DNA of 64,000 nt from Celeribacter halophilus (GCF_900114135.1 NZ_FORY01000014.1:1-64000); one strand, 5' to 3'; shown: positions 51,861-60,924, counted from the first letter of the stretch. The notes: generated by a model from the sequence alone, not told the origin. Numbers and translations: made by a program.

Positions 51861-53381
51861 TTAGACCGACAGAAGATCCTTCGGGAGAAGCGCCTCGGGG
51901 AGGTTCTGGTAGCACACGGGGCGCAGGAAGCGGCGGATCGACAATGTGCCGACCGAGGTTGCGCCGAAATTCGTGCTGGCCGGATAGGGGCCGCCGTGAA
52001 CCATCGTGTCGCAGACTTCGACACCTGTCGGGAAGCCGTTGGCCAGCACCCGTCCGGCCATGCGCTCAAGGATCGGCAAAAGGTCACGGGCGAGGTCGAT
52101 GTCGCCGTCATCCATTTGCAGCGTCGCGGTGAGCTGCCCTTTGAAGCTTTCGGCAATTTCCAGCATCTGTGCGGCGTCTTTCACGCGGATCACCAGACCG
52201 AGCGGGCCGAAGACCTCTTCGGCCAGAACTTCGTCCGCGAGCCAGTCGGCGGCGGAGACTTCAAAGAGATAGGGCGCAGCATCGCGGCCTTCGCAAGATG
52301 TGGTCAACAGGGATTTGACCCCTGCCCCTTCGGCCACGCGGCGAGCGCCGTTGCGATAAGCCTCCGCCATGCCATCAGTTAGCATGGTCTGTGCGCTCAC
52401 AGCTTCGAGACCTGCTTTCGCAGCGGTCACAAACTGATCCGCGTCGGAGCCTTCCACCACAAGCGCAATTCCGGGGTTGGTGCAGAACTGACCAACGCCC
52501 ATCGTGAGGCTTCCGGCCCAGTCCGCGCCGAGTTTTTCACCACGGTTGGCCGCCGCTTCCGGCAGGACAAACATCGGGTTGACGCTGCCAAGCTCGCCGA
52601 AGAACGGGATCGGCTCGGGCCGCGCTGCGCACAGGTTGAAGAGCGCCCGTCCGCCGCCGAGGCTGCCGGTGAAGCCCACAGCCTTGATCCGTGGATCGGT
52701 GACAAGCGCTTCGCCCACGGCACGGCTTCCGCCCTGCACAAGGCTGAAAATACCGGCGTCCATTCCGCAGGCTTTAACCGCAGCGGTGATGGCATCGGCC
52801 ACGATCTCGCCCGTGCCGGGGTGCGCGCCGTGGCCTTTGACCACAACCGGACAACCTGCAGCCAGAGCCGCCGCCGTATCGCCACCGGCCACAGAGAAGG
52901 CCAAGGGGAAGTTGGACGCGCCAAACACAGCCACAGGCCCGATAGGACGCTGCATCATGCGCAGATCGGGACGCGGGAGCGGCTGGCGCTCCGGCAGGGC
53001 TTCGTCATGGCGACGGTCGAGATAGTCACCATTGCGGATATGCGTTGCAAAAAGGCGCAACTGGCCGGTCGTGCGACCGCGCTCGCCGACAAGGCGGCCT
53101 TCCGGCAGACCGGTTTCCGCGCTGCCGATTTCGGTGATCGCGTCACCACGCGCGTCGATCTCGTCGGCAATGGTCTCCAGAAGCACAGCGCGCGCTTCGC
53201 GTGTCGTGGCGGCAAATCCAGCGAATGCCTTGTGGGCTGCCACACAGGCTTGTGCCACAAGTTCTGGCGTTCCGGCCGAAAATTCAAAGGCCTGACCTGT
53301 GGCCGGAGCAGAGGAAAACTGTGTGTCGGTTGTGATTTTCTCACCTGCGATCAGGTGACATCCATGCGGTGTATAGCTCAT
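51861..53381 (-). CDS. Alpha-ketoglutaric semialdehyde dehydrogenase (NADP+), copy 2
   Basis: The 506-residue enzyme is a close paralogue of the protein at 4743-6257 and shares long identical stretches, for example MMQRPIGPVAVFGASNFPLAFS, FFGELGSVNPMF and GVGQFCTNPGI with the nucleophilic Cys. It should oxidise 2,5-dioxopentanoate to 2-oxoglutarate. It lies 3 bases after an RraA-like gene and near TctCBA, so it is more likely part of a sugar-acid route (glucarate, galactarate or a pentonate) than of hydroxyproline use. The start ATG at 53379-53381 gives MSYTPHGCHLIAGEK, aligned with copy 1. Confidence 0.86.
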   Translation of the reverse strand: MSYTPHGCHLIAGEKITTDTQFSSAPATGQAFEFSAGTPELVAQACVAAHKAFAGFAATTREARAVLLETIADEIDARGDAITEIGSAETGLPEGRLVGERGRTTGQLRLFATHIRNGDYLDRRHDEALPERQPLPRPDLRMMQRPIGPVAVFGASNFPLAFSVAGGDTAAALAAGCPVVVKGHGAHPGTGEIVADAITAAVKACGMDAGIFSLVQGGSRAVGEALVTDPRIKAVGFTGSLGGGRALFNLCAARPEPIPFFGELGSVNPMFVLPEAAANRGEKLGADWAGSLTMGVGQFCTNPGIALVVEGSDADQFVTAAKAGLEAVSAQTMLTDGMAEAYRNGARRVAEGAGVKSLLTTSCEGRDAAPYLFEVSAADWLADEVLAEEVFGPLGLVIRVKDAAQMLEIAESFKGQLTATLQMDDGDIDLARDLLPILERMAGRVLANGFPTGVEVCDTMVHGGPYPASTNFGATSVGTLSIRRFLRPVCYQNLPEALLPKDLLSV

Positions 53382-53384
53382 TGT

Positions 53385-54110
53385 TCAGCGTCCTTCACGT
53401 TCGCGCCATGCGTTGTATTTTTCGAGATTTTCTTCATCCGTGCCCGGATAAAGCCCGATGATACCGGCGCCTTGATTGACTTGTTCCAGAACGAAATCCT
53501 CATAGGACTCCATGCCGGTACACTCTTCTGCGATCTCGTCGGCCAGATACGCGGGGATCACCATCACACCGTCACCATCGCCGAGCATCACATCTCCCGG
53601 AAACACAGCCGCGTCACCGCAGGAGATCGGCACGTTGATGTCGATCGCCTCATGCAGCGTCAGGTTGGTTGGCGCCGAGGGGCGGGCGAAATAGGCGGGC
53701 ATGTCGAGTGCGGCGATGCCAGCGGCGTCACGCACCCCACCGTCGGAGACCACACCGGCCGCGCCGCGGATCTGCAGACGTGTGACAAGGATCGAACCGG
53801 CGGTGGCCGCGCGGCTATCCTTGCGCGCATCCATCACCAGCACATGACCTTCAGGGCAGGTTTCGACAGCGACGCGCTGTTTGTGGTCGCGCTCGCGGAA
53901 GACGGTGATCGGGTTGCGATCCTCGCGTGCCGGAATGTAGCGCAGGGTGAAGGCCTGACCGACCATCGTCACCGGCTTGTCCCCGATGGGCACCACGCCT
54001 TGCACAAACTGGTTGCGCAGCCCGCGTTTATAGAGCGCTGTGGCGACGGAGGCGGTGGAGACTTTCATCAGCTTCTCGCGCGTCTCGTCAGATAAAATGT
54101 AATCACTCAT
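53385..54110 (-). CDS. RraA-like protein (HMG aldolase/RraA superfamily)
   Basis: The 241-residue protein belongs to the RraA superfamily, which includes 4-hydroxy-4-methyl-2-oxoglutarate aldolases and proteins of unknown enzymatic role. Diagnostic segments are STASVATALYKRGLRNQFV, the loop PEGHVLVMDARKDSRAATAGSILVTRLQIRGAAGVVSDGGVRDAAGI, where Arg and Asp of the GG.RD motif bind metal and substrate in the aldolases, and GDVMLGDGDGVMVIPAYLADEI. Gene order RraA-KGSADH suggests that it makes or precedes the 2,5-dioxopentanoate, perhaps as an aldolase or dehydratase on a keto-deoxy sugar acid. The symbol rraA is not used, as regulation of RNase E is unlikely here. Confidence 0.78.
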   Translation of the reverse strand: MSDYILSDETREKLMKVSTASVATALYKRGLRNQFVQGVVPIGDKPVTMVGQAFTLRYIPAREDRNPITVFRERDHKQRVAVETCPEGHVLVMDARKDSRAATAGSILVTRLQIRGAAGVVSDGGVRDAAGIAALDMPAYFARPSAPTNLTLHEAIDINVPISCGDAAVFPGDVMLGDGDGVMVIPAYLADEIAEECTGMESYEDFVLEQVNQGAGIIGLYPGTDEENLEKYNAWREREGR

Positions 54111-54371
54111 GATTTCTTCCCTCAGGTGCGGCCCTGCTCGGCCGGATGTGTCCTTTTCCGAGCCCGCAGGGGACTCGCATCAAAGCAATTCAATGCCGGT
54201 CTATGTCAGAGGGTCCGTTGATGATCCGCAGAAGGGCGCAGGACGCCCGTCGCACGGTTCAACACATCAGCTCCTCCCAAACTCCATCGCTGGTGTTGAG
54301 GCTATGAGTAGCCCGATTTGTTATATTTGTCCATAGTTGTTAACTTATTGGCGCGATAATTTACAATTTTT

Positions 54372-54385
54372 CGGGAAATTTCCCG
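54372..54385. promoter_or_regulatory. Perfect palindrome, operator candidate for the RraA-KGSADH operon
   Basis: CGGGAAATTTCCCG is fully self-complementary and stands in an AT-rich promoter-like region about 260 bases upstream of the RraA-like start. The regulator is unknown. Confidence 0.4.
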
Positions 54386-54442
54386 TTATTATGATACAGA
54401 AATTACAAATATGTTGTGAAAATTCGTTGTGAAAACATGTGC

Positions 54443-54469
54443 AAAGCACAGGCTCGAAAGCCGTGCTTT
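54443..54469. terminator. Hairpin downstream of DctPQM system 3
   Basis: AAAGCAC plus GGCT pairs with AGCC plus GTGCTTT around a CGAA loop, giving an 11-base-pair stem with one bulged A. It lies about 60 bases after the dctM stop (minus strand). T-rich sequence adjoins on both sides. Confidence 0.55.
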
Positions 54470-54527
54470 TCACATCAGAATCAGTCTGGGAGAATGGCTG
54501 TGTCTTGCTCTGACGACAGGGCGGTGG

Positions 54528-55808
54528 TCAGGTTAGAAACAAGACCAGACCGGGGATCGCTGTCACCAGCGCGATGCGCAGGATGTCCATGACAACAAAA
54601 GGCAGGAGACCGCTAAAGATCGTGCCCAGTTTCACGTCGGGAACGACAGAGCGCAGCACGAAGGCGTTCATCCCTATGGGCGGTGTGATGTAAGAGATTT
54701 CCGTCACCATGACGACAAAGATGCCGAACCAGATCAGATCAATCCCGTGGGCCGCCGCAATCGGGAAAAACACCGGCACGGTCAGCATGATCATCGACAG
54801 GCTCTCCAGTACGCAGCCTAGCACCAGATAGATGCACAGGATAATCAGGATGAAGGTGAGCCGGCTTTCTCCGAAGACGGAGAGGAAATTCTGAATATCC
54901 CCCGTCATGCCCGACATATTAACGTAATTGGAAAAGGTCAGTGCGCCAAAGAGGATGAAGAACATCATCGCTGTGGTTTTCATCGTGTCATAGAGCACGC
55001 TGAGAAAGCTGGCCCATGTGAACTTGCCGGAGAGGACGACAAGCAGGAAGGCGCCCCCTGCCCCCATGCCGGCGCTTTCGGTCGGGGTGAAGACGCCGAA
55101 ATAGATCCCGCCCATGACAAAGGCGAACAGGACAATCGCCCCCGCTGTGCCCTTGAGTGCGCGGATGCGGTCGAGCAGCGGCAGTTTTGGTTCTGTCGGC
55201 AGGTCGATCTTGCGCAAATGCAGCGAGAGACGCACGGCCATGGCATAGCCGATGATGCCGATCAGCCCGGGGATGAGACCGGCCAGAAAGAGTTTGCCGA
55301 TGTCCTGCTGCGCCATGATGCCGTAAAACACGAGAATGACCGAGGGCGGGATGAGAATGCCGAGTGTGCCGCCCGCTGCAATCGAAGCGGTGGAAAGCTG
55401 GTCCGGATAGCCGAACTTGCGCATCGAGGGCAAAGCGATCCGCGTCATTGTTGCCGCCGTGGCCATAGACGAGCCGCAGACCGAGGAAAACGCGCCGCAG
55501 GCCACCACGGTTGCCGTGGCCAATCCTCCCTTGCGGTGCCGCAACCACGCATAGGCGGAGGTGTATAGTTCGGAGGCGATGCCCGATTGCACAACGAAAT
55601 TCCCCATCAGAAGGAACAGTGGCAGAACCGAGAGGGAATAATCGCGCCCGTTGTCAAAAAACACGGACCCCAGAAGCGATAGCGCAGGCGTCCAGCCGAT
55701 AATTGCTGCGACGCCGACAAGCCCCACACCCGTCAGGGCAAAGGAGATCGGCACACCGAGAAACAACATAAGGGCAAGCACCGCCATGCCAAACGGCCAG
55801 TTTTCCAT
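54528..55808 (-). CDS. TRAP transporter large permease DctM, system 3
   Basis: The 426-residue membrane protein has the DctM signatures GAFSSVCGSSMATAATMTRIALPSMRKFGY, LIPPSVILVFYGIMAQQDIGKLFLAGLIPGLIG, GVFTPTESAGMGAGGAFLLV, GCVLESLSMIMLTVPVFFPI and TEISYITPPIGMNAFVLR. It follows dctQ with a 3-base gap, at the end of a tightly packed dctP-dctQ-dctM operon. The substrate is unknown; the neighbouring RraA-KGSADH pair suggests a carboxylate. Confidence 0.9.
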   Translation of the reverse strand: MENWPFGMAVLALMLFLGVPISFALTGVGLVGVAAIIGWTPALSLLGSVFFDNGRDYSLSVLPLFLLMGNFVVQSGIASELYTSAYAWLRHRKGGLATATVVACGAFSSVCGSSMATAATMTRIALPSMRKFGYPDQLSTASIAAGGTLGILIPPSVILVFYGIMAQQDIGKLFLAGLIPGLIGIIGYAMAVRLSLHLRKIDLPTEPKLPLLDRIRALKGTAGAIVLFAFVMGGIYFGVFTPTESAGMGAGGAFLLVVLSGKFTWASFLSVLYDTMKTTAMMFFILFGALTFSNYVNMSGMTGDIQNFLSVFGESRLTFILIILCIYLVLGCVLESLSMIMLTVPVFFPIAAAHGIDLIWFGIFVVMVTEISYITPPIGMNAFVLRSVVPDVKLGTIFSGLLPFVVMDILRIALVTAIPGLVLFLT

Positions 55809-55811
55809 CGT

Positions 55812-56435
55812 CTATCCTTCGGGTGTGCTTTTGTCGTGTGTGCTCTGCGCGCGATCTGTGCGCCGCCGTCCGAACAGGGCAAGCACAGGCATAATGCCGG
55901 AGACAATCGCGGTGATGATCCCGCCCGCAAAGGCACAAATTGCGCAGAAATAACCCAGCGGAGCAATCGGAATGCCCAGATTGGTGGTGGTCCCGCCATA
56001 GCCGCCGATCTGGCCCGCATAGATCCAGACCCGCCATGCCACCACGAACAGCACCACGGCAGAGAACAGACCAATCGCGAATTTGCGATAGGGCTGGATC
56101 GCATCGGGCAGTCTGTCGGTGACGAGATCAACGACCACATGATCGTCGGACAGGGACACAGCCCCCAGTCCGAGAAAGATCGTCGCGCAGAGCAGCACTT
56201 CGGTCATTTCGGCGGCCCCCTTGATCGGGGCGTTGAACAGGTAGCGGCCGATCACATCCGCGACGGTCAGTCCCATCATCGCCGTCAAAAGCAGCCCGCC
56301 GAGCGCGGCCAGCACCATCCCACCGCGTCCGAGCGCCTTGAGAGAGGCCACCGGTTCGACAGAAGAGGTGACAGGAGGTGACATGCCTGCCGCCTCCTGT
56401 GTGGTCTCGGGCCGCAGGTCTGCGGGGTGGCTCAT
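55812..56435 (-). CDS. TRAP transporter small permease DctQ, system 3
   Basis: The 207-residue protein has four predicted helices and the DctQ motif TVADVIGRYLFNAPIKGAAEMTEVLLCATIFLGLGAVSLSDDHVVVDLV, with a polar N-terminal extension of about 30 residues and a charged C-terminal tail. Its start overlaps the dctP stop by 4 bases (ATGA), unlike the spaced arrangement in systems 1 and 2. Confidence 0.85.
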   Translation of the reverse strand: MSHPADLRPETTQEAAGMSPPVTSSVEPVASLKALGRGGMVLAALGGLLLTAMMGLTVADVIGRYLFNAPIKGAAEMTEVLLCATIFLGLGAVSLSDDHVVVDLVTDRLPDAIQPYRKFAIGLFSAVVLFVVAWRVWIYAGQIGGYGGTTTNLGIPIAPLGYFCAICAFAGGIITAIVSGIMPVLALFGRRRTDRAQSTHDKSTPEG

Positions 56436-57445
56436 TTGGAGATGTCCACCTTCGCGGCTTCTGCCTTGAGAGCTTCGAAAATGGCGGGGCCGTCGAGACC
56501 GGTTTCCGAGACTTCGGCAAGTTTCGCGTCAAACACGGGCTGGAGCGCCTCGGTCCACGCGGCCATTTGTTCCTCGGTCGCAGGCGTTATGGTCGTCTGA
56601 CCTTCCATCGCGGCAAGACCCGCAGCATCGGCACGGTCCCACATTTCACCGGCCATCCGCGCAAGCGCTTCGCCGGTCACACTGTCAATCGCCGCTTGGT
56701 TTTCGGGGCTCAGGCTTTCCCATTTCGCCTTGTTCATGACGATATAGAAAGAGGTGTTATACAGCCCGCCCGGCACAGAGACGCCAATGGGCAGTTCGGG
56801 GATGAGTTTGAAAAAGCTCACGGATTCATAGGGGAAAAGGATACCGTCCGCGACGCCTTGGCTCAAAAGCTCGTAGGATTTCGACGATGGCCCTTCGACT
56901 GGCACGGCCCCTAAAGCGGAGACGATCTCATGAACGATCCCGCCGCCCACGCGCAATTTGGTGCCCTGCATCAGGTCCGGCGAGGTCGGGTCGGCGTCTT
57001 TGAAAAAGACTTCGCCCGGCCCGTGGCTGAAAACCGCCAGAACCTTCACATCATCATATTCGCCCGCCTCGCGCAGGGTCTCGTCAAAGATGCGCCAGTA
57101 GGCGACAGAAAGCGCCTCGGCACTGTCGGAGAGGAAGGGCAATTCGACGAGGCTGGTGGTCTTGAACCGCCCCGGATTGTAGCCCTGCACGCCAAAGGTG
57201 ATGTCGGCCACACCGTTCACGGCAAAATCGAAATGCGCCGCGGGCGGTCCCAAGGGGGCGGGCAGGATGTTGGCCACCACGTCCCCACCGGTTGCTTCTT
57301 TGATCTGTTCGGTCATCGGCACGATCAACTCGGAGACCAGCGGATGTGACGGCGGAAGCCAGTTGGCCACGGTCAGAGTCGTTTCAGCCAGAGCAGAAGT
57401 GCTGAGGGCGAGCGTCAGAGCTGCGCTGTGGAGGAAATATTTCAT
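56432..57445 (-). CDS. TRAP transporter substrate-binding protein DctP, system 3
   Basis: The 337-residue periplasmic protein has a signal peptide (MKYFLHSAALTLALSTSALA) and the DctP fold, including TLTVANWLPPSHPLVSELIVPMTEQIKEATGG and MQGTKLRVGGGIVHEIVSALGAVPVEGPSSKSYELLSQGVADGILFPYES. I chose the ATG at 57443-57445, as the longer frame adds 52 residues before the signal peptide. No hairpin separates it from dctQ. A TGGAATTCCA palindrome lies 62 bases upstream. Confidence 0.88.
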   Translation of the reverse strand: MKYFLHSAALTLALSTSALAETTLTVANWLPPSHPLVSELIVPMTEQIKEATGGDVVANILPAPLGPPAAHFDFAVNGVADITFGVQGYNPGRFKTTSLVELPFLSDSAEALSVAYWRIFDETLREAGEYDDVKVLAVFSHGPGEVFFKDADPTSPDLMQGTKLRVGGGIVHEIVSALGAVPVEGPSSKSYELLSQGVADGILFPYESVSFFKLIPELPIGVSVPGGLYNTSFYIVMNKAKWESLSPENQAAIDSVTGEALARMAGEMWDRADAAGLAAMEGQTTITPATEEQMAAWTEALQPVFDAKLAEVSETGLDGPAIFEALKAEAAKVDISK

Positions 57446-57506
57446 AGACTTGGCTTTCCTGTTGTGGCCGCAAGGGGGGTGCAGAGGTCTTGCCCTGAAA
57501 TGCCGG

Positions 57507-57516
57507 TGGAATTCCA
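57507..57516. promoter_or_regulatory. Palindromic operator candidate upstream of DctP, system 3
   Basis: TGGAATTCCA is a perfect 10-base palindrome, flanked by AATGC on the left and GCATT on the right, about 60 bases upstream of the dctP start on the minus strand. Confidence 0.35.
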
Positions 57517-57594
57517 GCATTCCGACGGAAGACAAAAGCATTTTTGCATGACCGGCCTCGCAAAGGGCAAAGTTTAGGCATTCTGCCAATGGGT

Positions 57595-57654
57595 GTCTCA
57601 AGAGACCGTTTCGTTAATCGCGCCTTGGGTGACGGGAAAACGACCTCTTGAGAC
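57595..57654. repeat. Long imperfect inverted repeat between dctP and metN
   Basis: GTCTCAAGAGACCGTTT (57595-57611) and its near-complement (57638-57654) match at 15 of 17 positions and are 26 bases apart. It lies in the 521-base divergent gap between dctP system 3 and metN. It may be an operator, a hairpin in a leader RNA, or a remnant of a small mobile sequence. Confidence 0.55.
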
Positions 57655-57702
57655 TTCTTAGCAGCGCATAAATGAAAGATGCAACGTGTCTTGAGTTTTG
57701 TC

Positions 57703-57734
57703 TTGCGGTGGGAGCCCGAGGGAAAGCACCGCAA
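57703..57734. other. Stem-loop in the presumed metN leader
   Basis: TTGCGGTG pairs perfectly with CACCGCAA; a CCC/GGG pair can extend it inside the loop. It lies about 230 bases before the metN start. I could not match this leader to a known S-adenosylmethionine riboswitch by eye. The remaining part, 57740-57966, has a further CCCCTGT / ACAGGGG long-range pairing but no gene. Confidence 0.4.
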
Positions 57735-57966
57735 AGTTGCGCGCAGAAAGAAGAATGTTCTCCCCTGTCCCCGCGAATCTTCCCGCCTTTGGCGCGACCG
57801 TTTCGGGCGCATCGGAACAGGTGTTTCGCATTTTTCCCGTCTTTTGGGACAGGCGCGGCGCGCACAGGGGCGTTAAAGTGGCAAAGGCACCTTGAACCTT
57901 CCGGATCATTCATGTCTATCGCAGCTTTGAACAGAACCTGTGAATTGGGCCTTTGGGATCAGAACC

Positions 57967-59028
57967 ATGACGTCACATGACGGCCAAGCCGCCTCCATCA
58001 TTTTCGACCGTGTCGGGAAGTCCTTTGCCAAGCCGGGCGGAGGGACGGTTTCCGCGATCAGCGATGTGTCCCTGACGGTCGAGGCCGGCACGATCACCGG
58101 CATTATCGGGCGCTCCGGCGCGGGCAAGTCCACGCTGCTGCGGATGGTCAACGGGCTGGAACGTCCGACGTCGGGCAAGGTTCTCGTGGGTGATCAGGAC
58201 GTGGGCGCGGCCCAAGGCGTGAAACTGCGCACTATTCGCCGTGACGTTGGCATGATCTTCCAGCATTTCAACCTGTTATCCTCGCGCACCGTGTCGGAGA
58301 ACATTGCCCTGCCCTTGGAAATCGCGGGCATGGCCGCATCCGACATCAAGGCACGGGTGGCCGATCTGGTCGAGCGCGTGGGGCTTTCCGCACAGGCGGA
58401 CCGCTATCCGTCCGAACTATCCGGCGGCCAGAAACAGCGTGTCGGCATTGCGCGGGCCTTGGCCACAGAGCCGAAAATCCTGCTCTCGGACGAGGCCACA
58501 TCGGCGCTGGACCCTGAGACGACGCAAACGGTTCTGTCGCTTTTGAAAGACATCAACCGCGAGCTGGGGCTAACCATCCTGTTGATCACCCATGAAATGG
58601 CCGTGGTCCGTGACATCGCAAGCCATGTGGCGGTGATCGAAGGCGGCAATATTGTCGAGGCAGGCACAACCTATGATGTGTTCACCGCCCCGCAACATCC
58701 GACGACGCGTTCGTTCCTCTCCGGTGTCACAGGCGTGACGCTTCCGGCCTTTATCAAGGACAAGATCACACAGCAGCGCCCCGAAACCGGTGGCGAGGAA
58801 GTGATCCGTGTGACCTTTGCGGGCAAACATGCCACCGACCCGATGCTCGCACTGTTGACCCGCGATCTTGGGATCGAGGTCAATATTCTCGCTGGTGCCG
58901 TTGAAGAGATCGGAACGCGGCCGTTTGGCAATCTGCTTGTGTCGCTTGATGCCCAAAGAGGCAAAGAGGCGCGGGCCTATCTCGAACGCCACGGGCTTTT
59001 GACGGAGGTGCTTGGCTATGTCGGCTAA
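57967..59028 (+). CDS. metN: Methionine ABC importer ATPase MetN
   Basis: The 353-residue ATPase has Walker A (GRSGAGKST), signature [16 protein letters not shown], Walker [14 protein letters not shown] and H-loop LITHEMAVV, followed by the C-terminal NIL domain (about 270-350) that in MetN binds methionine and causes inhibition by substrate. I chose the ATG at 57967; a GTG 27 bases upstream is in frame. It is the first gene of metNIQ, and its stop lies inside the metI start region. Confidence 0.92.
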   Translation: MTSHDGQAASIIFDRVGKSFAKPGGGTVSAISDVSLTVEAGTITGIIGRSGAGKSTLLRMVNGLERPTSGKVLVGDQDVGAAQGVKLRTIRRDVGMIFQHFNLLSSRTVSENIALPLEIAGMAASDIKARVADLVERVGLSAQADRYPSELSGGQKQRVGIARALATEPKILLSDEATSALDPETTQTVLSLLKDINRELGLTILLITHEMAVVRDIASHVAVIEGGNIVEAGTTYDVFTAPQHPTTRSFLSGVTGVTLPAFIKDKITQQRPETGGEEVIRVTFAGKHATDPMLALLTRDLGIEVNILAGAVEEIGTRPFGNLLVSLDAQRGKEARAYLERHGLLTEVLGYVG

Positions 59029-59692
59029 TCTCATCAACCTTTTGATTCAGGCCACAGGGCAGACGCTCTACATGGTCGCGATCTCCACCTTTCTCGGCAC
59101 GCTTTTTGGCCTGCCTCTGGGTGTGTTCCTTGCCATTTCCCAACGCGGCGAGTTGCTCTCCGCGCCTTGGGTGAACAAGGTTCTGGGCCTCGTTGTCAAT
59201 GCCACCCGCTCCGTGCCCTTTATCATTCTGGTCGTGGCGATCATCCCGTTCACCCGCGCCATTGCGGGCACCTCGATCGGGACAACAGCGGCCATAGTGC
59301 CCCTGACCATCGCTGCCGTGCCCTTCATCGCGCGTCTGGTGGAAAACGCCATTCGCGAAGTTGATGGCGGGTTGATCGAAGCGGCCCGCGCGATGGGGGC
59401 TACCCCGTTCCAGATCATCCGCAAAGTCCTGATCCCGGAGGCCCTGCCCGCGATCACCCTCGGCCTGACCCTCGCCGTGGTGAGCCTCATCGGTTACTCG
59501 GCAATGGTCGGCGCCGTGGGCGGCGAAGGTCTCGGTGATCTCGGGATCCGCTACGGTTATCAACGGTTTATGCCGGATGTCATGGCCGTTGTGGTCGTGA
59601 TCCTCATTGTTCTCGTCCAGCTTGTGCAATCCATCGGTGAATGGATCGCCACCCGCGTGGACAAACGCGCCCCCAAAGGGCGTGGCCAATAA
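59018..59692 (+). CDS. metI: Methionine ABC importer permease MetI
   Basis: The 224-residue permease has five predicted helices and the MetI motifs [29 protein letters not shown] and the EAA loop [31 protein letters not shown]. The ATG at 59018 overlaps the metN gene by 11 bases, so the two are translationally coupled. Confidence 0.92.
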   Translation: MSANLINLLIQATGQTLYMVAISTFLGTLFGLPLGVFLAISQRGELLSAPWVNKVLGLVVNATRSVPFIILVVAIIPFTRAIAGTSIGTTAAIVPLTIAAVPFIARLVENAIREVDGGLIEAARAMGATPFQIIRKVLIPEALPAITLGLTLAVVSLIGYSAMVGAVGGEGLGDLGIRYGYQRFMPDVMAVVVVILIVLVQLVQSIGEWIATRVDKRAPKGRGQ

Positions 59693-59728
59693 TTCCCCAT
59701 TCATAACCGCATCGTAAGGAGATTACAC

Positions 59729-60517
59729 ATGCTGCGCGTTGCAACCCTTTCCGCCTCTCTGGCCTCCGCTCTGGCGCTGATGGCCTCTGCTGCCATGGCC
59801 GAAGAAATCAAGGTCGGTGTTTCCCCCGGCGAACATGCTGAAATCATGGAAGAAGTCGCCAAAGTCGCAGCACCCATGGGGCTCGACATCGATGTAGTGG
59901 AATTCTCCGACTATGTGATCCCGAACACCGCGCTGGCGGATGGGGACATCGAGGCCAACTCCTTCCAGCATGTTCCCTATCTGGAAAACCAGATGAAGGA
60001 CCGCGGGTTTGAACTGGTTGTTGTCGGCAACACCATCACCACGCCGATGGGGATTTACTCCGACAAGATTGACGATCTGGCCAATCTCGAAGACGGTGCC
60101 AAAGTCGCCATCCCGAACGACCCGACCAACGGTGGTCGCGCCTTGTTGCTTTTGCAGGATTTGGGTCTCATCACGCTGGCCGAAGGCACGGGTCTCGTGC
60201 CCAGCCCGCTCGACATCGAGGACAACCCCAAGGGGCTGAAATTCCTCGAACTTGATGCCGCGCAACTGCCGCGCACGCTTGCGGATGCAGAGATCGCGAT
60301 CATCAACACCAATTACGCCATCGCCTCGGGCCTCAGCCCGAAAGACGATTCCATCGCGATGGAAAAAGCCGACAGCCCCTATGTGAACGTCATCGTTGTG
60401 CGCAAAGGCGACGAGGATCAACCGTGGGTCAAGACGCTGGTCGAGGCCTATCACTCCGATGAGGTCAAAGCTTTTATCGACGACAGCTACCACGGTGCTG
60501 TGATCACCTCCTGGTAA
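59729..60517 (+). CDS. metQ: Methionine-binding periplasmic protein MetQ
   Basis: The 262-residue NlpA/MetQ-family protein has a signal peptide ending AMA, followed by EEIKVGVSPGEHAEIMEEVAKVAAPMGLDIDVVEFSDYVIPNTALADGDIEANSFQHVPYLENQ. There is no lipobox cysteine, so the protein should be soluble in the periplasm rather than lipid-anchored as in E. coli. It closes the metNIQ operon, and a strong terminator follows. Confidence 0.92.
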   Translation: MLRVATLSASLASALALMASAAMAEEIKVGVSPGEHAEIMEEVAKVAAPMGLDIDVVEFSDYVIPNTALADGDIEANSFQHVPYLENQMKDRGFELVVVGNTITTPMGIYSDKIDDLANLEDGAKVAIPNDPTNGGRALLLLQDLGLITLAEGTGLVPSPLDIEDNPKGLKFLELDAAQLPRTLADAEIAIINTNYAIASGLSPKDDSIAMEKADSPYVNVIVVRKGDEDQPWVKTLVEAYHSDEVKAFIDDSYHGAVITSW

Positions 60518-60542
60518 TCTCCGGCGTTTTGTGAAGATTTTA

Positions 60543-60572
60543 CGCTCCGCCGGATTTGGCGGGGCGTTTTTT
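60543..60572 (+). terminator. Terminator of metNIQ
   Basis: CGCTCCGCC and GGCGGGGCG form a 9-base-pair stem (one wobble) with a 6-base loop, followed by six T residues. Confidence 0.88.
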
Positions 60573-60924
60573 ATGCGCTTTGGTTTATGCGCTTTGACCC
60601 TGTTCCGGCCAAGAATCGTCGCCCTTCCGGTCCTGTGCCGTGACTCGCATCAACTGGCGCCTGTGCGTCGGATTCGTCTCTAATCCAGCCGAACAGGACT
60701 TTCAGGGCAGGTTTTTCGTTGTAGCCCGCAGTTCTGTGGTCACTACATGTAGAATCTTCTTGCGCGACTCCCCCTCTTTTGGCAATAGTCACGGAAAAGA
60801 AGCGATAAACGCCATCTTCCGTGAACACGGTTCGACTGTAAGGCGCAAAAGCAGGCAAAGACGCAGGGACAGACAAGGCACACCGAGAGACATGTGCCAC
60901 GATCTGCGGAGATAGAGAGAGCAG
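60573..60924. promoter_or_regulatory. Promoter and operator region of repABC
   Basis: This gap between metQ and repA contains an inverted repeat, TCACGGAA at 60789-60796 and TTCCGTGA at 60817-60824, separated by 20 bases; the right half also forms CCGTG-AA-CACGG with the next bases. RepA and RepB of such cassettes bind operators and centromere-like sites here, and this repeat is the best candidate I can see. No standard 16-base parS was recognised. Confidence 0.5.

Larger units (their letters stand above)
54111..54527. promoter_or_regulatory. AT-rich control region upstream of the RraA-like gene
   Basis: This 417-base gap holds the promoter of the minus-strand RraA-KGSADH operon and the end of the DctPQM system 3 operon. 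It is AT-rich from about 54330 to 54440. A perfect 14-base palindrome CGGGAAATTTCCCG at 54372-54385 is the clearest operator candidate. A hairpin near 54443-54469 lies after the DctM gene. No coding region is supported. Confidence 0.5.

Noticed and set aside
57740-57966. SAM-II riboswitch upstream of metN
   Set aside because: A GTTAAA segment near 57875 recalls the SAM-II 3' part, but no matching 5' arm with a GATTT-type loop lies at the right distance.
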